The position numbers and the translations under genes were made by a program. DNA of 9,062 bases from contig JACJZG010000040.1 in the NCBI GenBank assembly GCA_020635715.1, forward strand, positions 1 through 9,062, written 5' to 3'. Numbering within the stretch: position 1 is the first letter of the stretch; every line of letters starts with the position of its first letter. The notes under the pieces are model-generated. The model worked only from the letters and a program-made list of their open reading frames with translations, ran no database searches and was not told where the DNA came from. Shown one piece after another: positions 1 to 4,828 of the stretch. Origin of the DNA: Flavobacteriales bacterium. Lineage in GTDB: Bacteria; Bacteroidota; Bacteroidia; Flavobacteriales_F; PHOS-HE28.

Positions 1-297
1 GTCCAACTGACAGCGCTCGAAGGACAGCGCAAGAAGGAAGCCGTTGCACGTGTCGAAGCGGACACCCAGCAGCTTGCATTCCTTGAAGTGGACCGTTCGG
101 AACGCGGTGCCCACGATCGTCGTGTTGCTCAGGTCACAAGCTTCGAAGGTGCAATCGCTGAATCGGGCTTTTGACAGATCAGCGCCGGACCATGGACAGG
201 AACGGAACGCACATCGCTCGAACTCGGCGTTCCGGAGCTCCTGCAGGTCCAGCTCAGCAGCGGTGAAGGTCTTGTCCAAATGGTATGCGCTCATCAT
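1..297 (-). CDS. Pentapeptide-repeat protein (partial, C-terminus beyond window edge)
   Basis: The reverse strand is open for 99 codons from an ATG at 297 to the window edge. The translation shows the A(D/N)LxxxxF periodicity of pentapeptide repeats: short units such as ELRNAEFERCAF, ADLSKARFSDCTF, CDLSNTTIVGTAF, HFKECKLLGVRF, SFERCQLD. Such repeats fold as a right-handed quadrilateral beta-helix; the family is known mainly for protein-protein contacts, and no catalytic residue is seen. No signal peptide is visible, so it is probably cytoplasmic. It starts 23 bp after the pgk stop, suggesting co-transcription. A second ATG lies at 294. An in-frame GTG at 322-324 would overlap the pgk stop as GTGA and add nine residues (VKDRLRSAW), so the start is uncertain. 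Qnr-like gyrase protection cannot be inferred from this fragment. The family call is firm, the function unknown. Confidence 0.85.
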   Translation of the reverse strand, partial: MMSAYHLDKTFTAAELDLQELRNAEFERCAFRSCPWSGADLSKARFSDCTFEACDLSNTTIVGTAFRTVHFKECKLLGVRFDTCNGFLLALSFERCQLD

Positions 298-320
298 CCA
301 GGCCGATCTCAAGCGGTCCT

Positions 321-1511
321 TCACCCCTGCACCGCCGCGATGCCGGGCAACACCTTGCCCTCGAGGTACTCCAGCATCGCACCACCACCCGTGCTCACGT
401 AACTGATGCGTGGAGCCAGCCCGAACTGGTTCACCGCGGCCACGCTGTCGCCGCCGCCGACCAGCGAAAAGGCGCCTTTGTCCGTGGCTTGGGCCACCGC
501 TTCCGCAATGGCGATGGTGCCCTGCTGGAAGGGCTTCATCTCGAACACACCCATCGGGCCGTTCCACAACAAGGTCCTGCTGCGGAGGATGGCAGCGCGG
601 AAGGCTTCGATGCTCTTCGGTCCGATGTCCAGTGCCATCCAGCCATCGGGCACCGCATCGGCCGCGCACTGATCGGTGTTGGCGTTCTCCGCGAAGGCAT
701 CGGCCACCACGGCATCCGTGGGGATGTGCAACTTCACGCCTTTCGCAGCGGCTTCCGTGATGATGGTCCGTGCGGTGTCGAGCAGGTCATCCTCCACGAG
801 CGAGGCGCCGGTCTGTCCGCCTTGTGCCTTCACAAAGGTGTTGGCCATGCCCCCCCCGATGATCAGCTCATCGCACTTGCCGATGAGATTCTGGAGCACC
901 TCGATCTTGCTGCTCACCTTGCTGCCGCCGACGATGGCCGTCATGGGGCGTTGTGGGTTCCCGAGGACCTTGCCCACGCTGTCGATCTCTGCCTGCATCA
1001 GCGATCCGAAGAGCTTGTCGTTGGGAAAGAACTTCGCGATGACGGTGGTGCTCGCATGGGCACGGTGCGCGGTGCCGAAGGCGTCGTTCACGTACACGTC
1101 GCCCAGTTCGCTCAACGCCTTGCTGAAGGCTTCGTCGCCGGCCTCCTCTTCGGGATGGAAGCGCAGGTTCTCCAGCACAAGTATCTCTCCCGGCTTAAGC
1201 GCGGCGGCTTTCGCTTTCGCGTCCGGGCCCACACAATCCGTGGCGAACTGCACGGGAACACCCAGCAGGCCGCTGAGGTGCTCCGCCACGGGTTTCAGGC
1301 TCATCGCGGGGTTCACCTTGCCCTTTGGTCGGCCGAGGTGGCTCATGAGGATCGCGCTGCCACCATCCATCAGGATCTTCTGCACCGTGGGAACGATCGC
1401 GCGGGCGCGGGTATCGTCGGTCACGTTCCCATTCGCATCCTGCGGCACATTGAGGTCCACGCGCACCAGCGCTTTCCTCCCTGCGAAGGAGTAGGTGTTC
1501 ATCGTTTGCAT
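321..1511 (-). CDS. pgk: Phosphoglycerate kinase
   Basis: This 396-residue protein has the usual length of bacterial phosphoglycerate kinase, which transfers phosphate from 1,3-bisphosphoglycerate to ADP in cytoplasmic glycolysis (reversed in gluconeogenesis). Family motifs appear in order: VRVDLNVP (16-23), SHLGRPKG (57-64) and ENLRFHPEEE (114-123) in the N-terminal substrate domain, then GGSKVSSK (195-202), LLWNGPMGVFE (314-324) and the nucleotide-binding VGGGDS (351-356) in the C-terminal domain. It is intact, with no frameshift. Two starts are possible: ATG at 1509-1511 or ATG at 1500-1502 (giving MNTYSFAGRKALVRVD), and the second fits the usual N-terminal length of the family about as well. 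There is no Shine-Dalgarno sequence. It is divergent from holB and is followed closely by the pentapeptide-repeat gene. Confidence 0.97.
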   Translation of the reverse strand: MQTMNTYSFAGRKALVRVDLNVPQDANGNVTDDTRARAIVPTVQKILMDGGSAILMSHLGRPKGKVNPAMSLKPVAEHLSGLLGVPVQFATDCVGPDAKAKAAALKPGEILVLENLRFHPEEEAGDEAFSKALSELGDVYVNDAFGTAHRAHASTTVIAKFFPNDKLFGSLMQAEIDSVGKVLGNPQRPMTAIVGGSKVSSKIEVLQNLIGKCDELIIGGGMANTFVKAQGGQTGASLVEDDLLDTARTIITEAAAKGVKLHIPTDAVVADAFAENANTDQCAADAVPDGWMALDIGPKSIEAFRAAILRSRTLLWNGPMGVFEMKPFQQGTIAIAEAVAQATDKGAFSLVGGGDSVAAVNQFGLAPRISYVSTGGGAMLEYLEGKVLPGIAAVQG

Positions 1512-1516
1512 GGCGG

Positions 1517-1524
1517 CGAAAATA
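1517..1524 (-). promoter_or_regulatory. Putative -7 promoter element for pgk (TATTTTCG)
   Basis: Read on the minus strand this is TATTTTCG, one mismatch from the Bacteroidota -7 consensus TAnnTTTG and the same TAnnTTCG form found before ricT, PBP1A and scoA here. Only five bases separate it from the first pgk ATG, so transcription would begin at or very near that codon. No -33 TTTG-like box is visible at the expected distance, so support rests on the shared motif and its position. Confidence 0.4.
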
Positions 1525-1542
1525 CCATGTGGCGTTTGTTGG

Positions 1543-1611
1543 TACGTGTTACGCGTTGACGTGTTGCGGGTTCTATCGTCCTAGGTGCAACACGTAACGC
1601 GCCAACACGTA
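1543..1611. repeat. Long imperfect inverted repeat (hairpin) in the pgk-holB intergenic region
   Basis: The arm at 1543-1567 is an imperfect reverse complement of 1587-1611. The inner stem pairs 1559-1567 (ACGTGTTGC) with 1587-1595 (GCAACACGT) perfectly. After a bulged G at 1558, 1552-1557 pairs with 1596-1601, and after a small mismatch 1543-1550 pairs with 1604-1611. About 23 base pairs form around a 19-nt loop (1568-1586). There is no T-tract on either side and it lies between divergent starts, so it is not a typical terminator. It could be a dispersed intergenic repeat (REP/MITE-like), an operator, or an extruding hairpin. The pairing is directly visible; the role is unknown. Confidence 0.75.
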
Positions 1612-1617
1612 ACGCAT
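1588..1617 (+). repeat. Tandem direct repeat, 2 x 15 bp (core CAACACGTAACGC)
   Basis: The 13-bp word CAACACGTAACGC occurs exactly at 1588-1600 and 1603-1615, a 15-bp period. Related words in reverse orientation lie at 1545-1567 and form the other arm of the hairpin. The region is thus built from three or four copies of one short unit in both orientations, which suggests a repeat family rather than coding sequence. A GTG at 1585 reads through it in frame with holB, but the repeat is unlikely to be translated. Confidence 0.8.
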
Positions 1618-1619
1618 TC

Positions 1620-1627
1620 TACCTTTC
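1620..1627 (+). promoter_or_regulatory. Putative -7 promoter element for holB (TACCTTTC)
   Basis: TACCTTTC (followed by G) matches the Bacteroidota -7 consensus TAnnTTTG at seven of eight positions. It ends five bases before the preferred holB GTG at 1633, which would give a leaderless or nearly leaderless message, mirroring pgk on the opposite strand. No -33 box is recognisable because the repeat occupies that position. This is positional inference only. Confidence 0.35.
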
Positions 1628-1632
1628 GCCTC

Positions 1633-2760
1633 GTGCTCTTCTCCAAGGTCATCGGTCACGCCGCGCTGAAGGCGAAGCTCATCGGCAACATCCGCGAAGG
1701 ACGGGTGGCCCATGCACAGCTCTTCATGGGACCACGCGGCGGCGGGAACCTGGCGCTGGCGCTGGCCTATGCGCAGTACCTGCTCTGCCAGGACCGCGAC
1801 GAGGCCGATGCCTGTGGACAATGTTCCTCCTGCCTGCAGATGGCGAAACTGGAGCACCCGGACGTACACCTGGAGTTCCCCGTCTTCTTCACAGAGAAGG
1901 TGAAGGTGTGCGAGCCGTTCACCGCACAGTGGCGGCAGGCTGTTCGGCAGAACCCCTACCTCGACATCGAGCAGTGGCGGGACCAGCTCGAGAGTGAGAA
2001 CAAGCAGCTGCGCATGGGGGTGGACATCGCCCAGGAGATCCAGCGGAAGTTGAGCCTGCGCTCCTTCATGGGCGGCTACAAGGTGATGCTGATCTGGCTG
2101 CCCGAGCTGATGGATGCGCCCGCGGCCAACAAGTTGCTGAAGGTGCTGGAGGAGCCGGAGCCGAACACCGTGTTCCTGCTGGTGAGCGTGGATGCCGAAC
2201 AACTTCTGGCCACCATCCTGAGCCGCGCCCAGCTGGTGAAGGTGCCCGCCCTGCGGCCCACCGACCTGGCCGAAGCCTTGCGCGAACGATTCCCGGAGCT
2301 GGCAGAGGAGGAGGCCATGGCGATCGCGCTGCGGAGCGAGGGGGATCTGCTGGAGGCCGTGGACATGGCCAACAAGAACGAGGAGGAGCTCTTCGTCTTC
2401 TTCCGCGACTGGCTGCGCGCGTGCTTCAAACGGGAAGTGAACGTGGCCGTTGAGTTCGGCGAAGCCTTCCAGAAGATGGGCCGCGAACGGCAGAAGTTAC
2501 TGATGCGCTATGGCCTGTACCTGATCCGGCAATGTGCCCTCCAGTGGCAGAACGTGCCCGAGCTGGTGCGTGTGCTGGGGCAGGAGCAGGAGTTCGTGCA
2601 GAACTTCAGCAAGTTGTTGAACGATGCGAACGTGGATGCCATCCGTCGGGAATTGGAGACCGCGCACTACCATATCGAGCGCAACGCCAATCCGAAGATC
2701 CTCTTCAGCGACCTGAGCTATAGGATGATGGGCTTGTTGCGGGCCACGGTGGTGACCTGA
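1633..2760 (+). CDS. holB: DNA polymerase III subunit delta prime (clamp loader)
   Basis: This is the delta prime subunit of the clamp-loader complex that opens the sliding clamp at replication forks (375 residues from this start). Visible features: an AAA+-like N-terminal domain with a degenerate P-loop (GPRGGGN, 33-39, lacking the Lys-Ser/Thr), a zinc-binding cysteine set C52-x8-C61-x2-C64-x2-C67 as in delta prime and gamma/tau proteins, the conserved AANKLLKVLEEPEPNT (164-179), and SRAQ (197-200) where clamp-loader subunits usually have SRC. The C-terminal NPKILFSDLSYRMMGLLR resembles Bacteroidota HolB ends. I chose GTG at 1633 because MLFSKVIGH matches the usual HolB N-terminus; the longer in-frame GTG at 1585 would translate the intergenic repeat. 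It has no Shine-Dalgarno sequence. A 116-bp gap follows before ricT. Confidence 0.92.
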   Translation: MLFSKVIGHAALKAKLIGNIREGRVAHAQLFMGPRGGGNLALALAYAQYLLCQDRDEADACGQCSSCLQMAKLEHPDVHLEFPVFFTEKVKVCEPFTAQWRQAVRQNPYLDIEQWRDQLESENKQLRMGVDIAQEIQRKLSLRSFMGGYKVMLIWLPELMDAPAANKLLKVLEEPEPNTVFLLVSVDAEQLLATILSRAQLVKVPALRPTDLAEALRERFPELAEEEAMAIALRSEGDLLEAVDMANKNEEELFVFFRDWLRACFKREVNVAVEFGEAFQKMGRERQKLLMRYGLYLIRQCALQWQNVPELVRVLGQEQEFVQNFSKLLNDANVDAIRRELETAHYHIERNANPKILFSDLSYRMMGLLRATVVT

Positions 2761-2807
2761 ACACAGGGTGGACGCTGGTGTATATCCGAACACGCCCCTG
2801 CTCCTGA

Positions 2808-2837
2808 ATTGATCCCTGCGGCGGACCACTATCTTCG
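2808..2837 (+). promoter_or_regulatory. Putative promoter for ricT-gldH (ATTG, 18-nt spacer, TATCTTCG)
   Basis: TATCTTCG at 2830-2837 is one mismatch from the Bacteroidota -7 consensus TAnnTTTG. ATTG at 2808-2811 lies 18 nt upstream, close to the spacing expected for a -33 TTTG box. The predicted transcript would have a leader of roughly 30 nt before the ricT ATG at 2877. This is the best-supported promoter in the window because both boxes can be seen. Confidence 0.5.
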
Positions 2838-2876
2838 CCCCTTACCATCCCCACGAACGGGCTGGAACTGAGCGAT

Positions 2877-4244
2877 ATGGCATGTGCGGGATGTAGCACG
2901 GTGGGACCTGACGGGAAACCGGCCGGATGCAAGAGCAACGGATATTGCAGCACCAGCGGCTGCAACAAGCTGGGCGTGTTCGATTGGCTCACCGGTGTGC
3001 CCCTGCCCAGTGGCCAGCAGGCCTTCGATGGGGTGGAGGTCCGGTTCAAGAACACCCGTAAGGCGTTCTACCGCAATGTGGGGAGTCTGCAACTGATGCC
3101 CGGCGACCTGGTGGTGGTGGATGCGGCTCCCGGCCACGACGTCGGCATGGTGAGCCTGACCGGCGAGCTGGTGCGTGCGCAAATGGAACGGAAGAAGGTG
3201 ACCGGAGAGACCTACGAACTGCGCAAGGTGCTACGGAAGGCCAGCCAGGAGGACATCGATCGCTGGCACGTTGCACGCAAGCTGGAGGACGACACGCTGT
3301 TCACCAGCCGCCGCATGGTGGCCGATGCCCGCCTGGACATGAAGGTGACCGATGTGGAGTACCAAGGCGATGGCACCAAGGCCATCGTTTACTACACCGC
3401 CGAGGACCGGATCGATTTCCGGGGCATCGTGCGCACCATGAGCGATCGCTTCAAGGTGCGCGTGGAGATGAAACAGATCGGTGCGCGGCAGGAGGCGGGA
3501 CGCATCGGCGGCATCGGCAGCTGCGGGCGCGAACTCTGCTGCAGCACATGGCTCACCGACTTCCGCAGTGTGACCACCAGCGCGGCACGCTACCAGCAAT
3601 TGGCGCTCAATCCGCAGAAGCTGGCCGGCCAGTGCGGAAAGTTGAAATGCTGCCTGAACTACGAACTGGACATGTACATCGAGGCGGTGAAGAGCTACCC
3701 CTCGCAGAACGCCAAGCTGAAGACCCAGCAGGGCACCGGCACGCATATGAAGACCGACATCTTCACCGGGAAGATGTGGTACGGCTTCAAGAAGCCCGGC
3801 GAACCCTTCATCATGGCCGGTTTCCCGGTGGAGGTGGTGCGCGACATCCTCGCCCAGAACAAGCAGGGCGTGGAACCAGAGGTGGACCTGAACATGGTGG
3901 ATGCCGTGGAGGAGAAGGTGAAGACACCGGATTACGAGAACGTGGTGGGCCAGGACGACCTGACCCGCTTCGACAGCAAGAACAAGAGCGGGAAGAAGCG
4001 CCGTGGGAGCCGTGACCGTCGCGACCGGCAGCGTTCCGGGGACCAGGGAGCGCAGGCCAAGGCCGCACCGAAGAAGGAAGGTGGCCGCGAGGGCGGTGAA
4101 GGCGGTGCCACAGGCCCCAGGAAGGAGCGGGGTCCCCGGCCGGAAGGACAAGGGGGCCAGCGTCGCCGTGGCCGAGGTCGTGGCCGGGGCGACAAGGGTG
4201 GTGACCGCGGATCGGCCGCCCCACAAACGCCGCCCGCCACGTGA
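2877..4244 (+). CDS. ricT: RicT/YaaT-family PSP1-domain protein with RG-rich C-terminal tail
   Basis: This is a 455-residue PSP1 C-terminal-domain protein of the RicT (YaaT) family. In Bacillus, RicT works with RicA and RicF in an Fe-S-containing complex that supports RNase Y mRNA maturation; its role in Bacteroidota is not established. Cysteines cluster at the N-terminus (C3, C6, C18, C24, C29), typical of the Bacteroidota form, and in the core: C216, CC at 221-222 in GRELCCSTWL, C253 and CC at 258-259 in CGKLKCCLNYE. The PSP1 core covers roughly 50-325. Residues from about 367 to the end are a low-complexity, highly basic tail with an RG run (RRRGRGRGRGD, 429-439), suggestive of RNA binding. 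The ATG at 2877 gives the conserved MACAGCS start. Its stop overlaps the gldH start by four bases, so the two are likely translationally coupled. Confidence 0.93.
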   Translation: MACAGCSTVGPDGKPAGCKSNGYCSTSGCNKLGVFDWLTGVPLPSGQQAFDGVEVRFKNTRKAFYRNVGSLQLMPGDLVVVDAAPGHDVGMVSLTGELVRAQMERKKVTGETYELRKVLRKASQEDIDRWHVARKLEDDTLFTSRRMVADARLDMKVTDVEYQGDGTKAIVYYTAEDRIDFRGIVRTMSDRFKVRVEMKQIGARQEAGRIGGIGSCGRELCCSTWLTDFRSVTTSAARYQQLALNPQKLAGQCGKLKCCLNYELDMYIEAVKSYPSQNAKLKTQQGTGTHMKTDIFTGKMWYGFKKPGEPFIMAGFPVEVVRDILAQNKQGVEPEVDLNMVDAVEEKVKTPDYENVVGQDDLTRFDSKNKSGKKRRGSRDRRDRQRSGDQGAQAKAAPKKEGGREGGEGGATGPRKERGPRPEGQGGQRRRGRGRGRGDKGGDRGSAAPQTPPAT

Positions 4245-4720
4245 GGGCGATCGGTGCCACGGTCCTGATAACGGCCCTCCTACTGGTGGGCTGCTCGGAG
4301 GCCCCGGTCTTCCAAGCCGATGTGGCCATACCCGATGGGACCTGGGACCGCGCCTACAAGCCGAGCTTCACCTTCGACATAACGGATACCCTGGCGAAGC
4401 ACGATGTGTACATCGATGTGCGGCATACCGGCGAGTACCCCTTCAGCGACCTCTTCCTTTTCGTGGACCTCGAAGGGCCGGGGGGGCGGCACGCGCGCGA
4501 CACGGTGGAATGCCTGCTCGCGGACCCCACGGGAGCCTGGTTCGGCAAAGGGCAGGGTTTCATCTTCGCCGATCGGTACAAGGCCCATGTGCTCTACAAG
4601 CTGGGCGACCGTTTCCCCGCCAGTGGCACCTACTCCGTCACCATGGAGCAGGCGATGCGCACCGAGAAGCTCACTGGTGTGCTGGATGTGGGCATCAGTG
4701 TGATGCGTTCGCGGCAGTGA
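4241..4720 (+). CDS. gldH: Gliding motility lipoprotein GldH
   Basis: This 159-residue lipoprotein matches GldH, which in Flavobacterium johnsoniae is needed for gliding motility and chitin use, in the gliding/type IX secretion machinery. A short signal peptide ends in the lipobox LVGC, with lipidated Cys18 expected at the new N-terminus. Family landmarks are EYPFSDLFLFVDLEGP (65-80), DTVECLLADPTGAWFGKG (87-104), VLYKLGDRFPASGTYSV (117-133) and EQAMR near the C-terminus (136-140). The start is a GTG whose last three bases plus A form GTGA with the ricT stop, so expression probably depends on translation of ricT; no Shine-Dalgarno sequence is visible. A gldH homologue does not prove gliding, since many non-gliding Bacteroidota keep it alongside type IX secretion. 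The other gld/spr/por genes are not in the window. Confidence 0.92.
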   Translation: MRAIGATVLITALLLVGCSEAPVFQADVAIPDGTWDRAYKPSFTFDITDTLAKHDVYIDVRHTGEYPFSDLFLFVDLEGPGGRHARDTVECLLADPTGAWFGKGQGFIFADRYKAHVLYKLGDRFPASGTYSVTMEQAMRTEKLTGVLDVGISVMRSRQ

Positions 4721-4723
4721 TCA

Positions 4724-4744
4724 AAGTCCGATCGCTCGGAACTT
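4724..4744 (+). terminator. Hairpin just after gldH, possible terminator
   Basis: Starting three bases after the gldH stop, AAGTCCGA (4724-4731) pairs with TCGGAACTT (4736-4744) around the tetraloop TCGC, giving five pairs, a one-base bulge, then three pairs. The position fits the end of the ricT-gldH transcript, and a separate promoter candidate for PBP1A lies downstream. There is no following T-tract, so a classical intrinsic terminator is not established. Confidence 0.35.
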
Positions 4745-4780
4745 CAGCGGGTCCTGGGTGGTATGGCCGGTGGTGAAGGT

Positions 4781-4788
4781 TAGATTCG
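4781..4788 (+). promoter_or_regulatory. Putative -7 promoter element for PBP1A (TAGATTCG)
   Basis: TAGATTCG is the TAnnTTCG form also seen before pgk, ricT and scoA. It lies 40 bases before the PBP1A ATG, giving a leader of about 30-35 nt. GGGTGG (4756-4761) and CCACCC (4790-4795) flank it as an inverted repeat, with GGCCG/CGGCC nested inside (4765-4769, 4787-4791), so a protein-binding site is possible. No clear -33 box was found. Confidence 0.4.
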
Positions 4789-4828
4789 GCCACCCAACAA
4801 CAGCGCCTCTTGTGGCGTTATCCTGCGA

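Noticed and set aside
44..406. Plus-strand open frame (120 codons) at the left edge
   Set aside because: It is antisense to the pentapeptide-repeat gene and the pgk 3' end. The reverse frame shows clear repeat periodicity and this one shows none.
285..1559. Long plus-strand open frame (424 codons) antisense to pgk
   Set aside because: It lies wholly across pgk, which has every family motif on the other strand. The translation is rich in His, Arg and Gly with no recognisable domain, as expected of a mirror frame in GC-biased DNA.
1543..1617. CRISPR array
   Set aside because: The copies are 13-15 bp, directly adjacent or inverted, with no spacers of regular length and no cas genes nearby.
1585..1632. 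Longer HolB N-terminus from GTG 1585
   Set aside because: The 16 extra residues (MQHVTRQHVTHSTFRL) are a direct translation of the tandem repeat, and HolB proteins normally begin at the MLFSKVIG equivalent.
3231..4226. Minus-strand open frame (331 codons) inside ricT
   Set aside because: It is a shadow of ricT. Its leucine, alanine and histidine richness comes from the complement of ricT codons, not from membrane segments of a real protein.
4804..4817. Small hairpin CGCC/GGCG in the PBP1A leader as a riboswitch or attenuator
   Set aside because: There are only four base pairs around a six-base loop, a chance event in GC-rich sequence, with no conserved riboswitch core.
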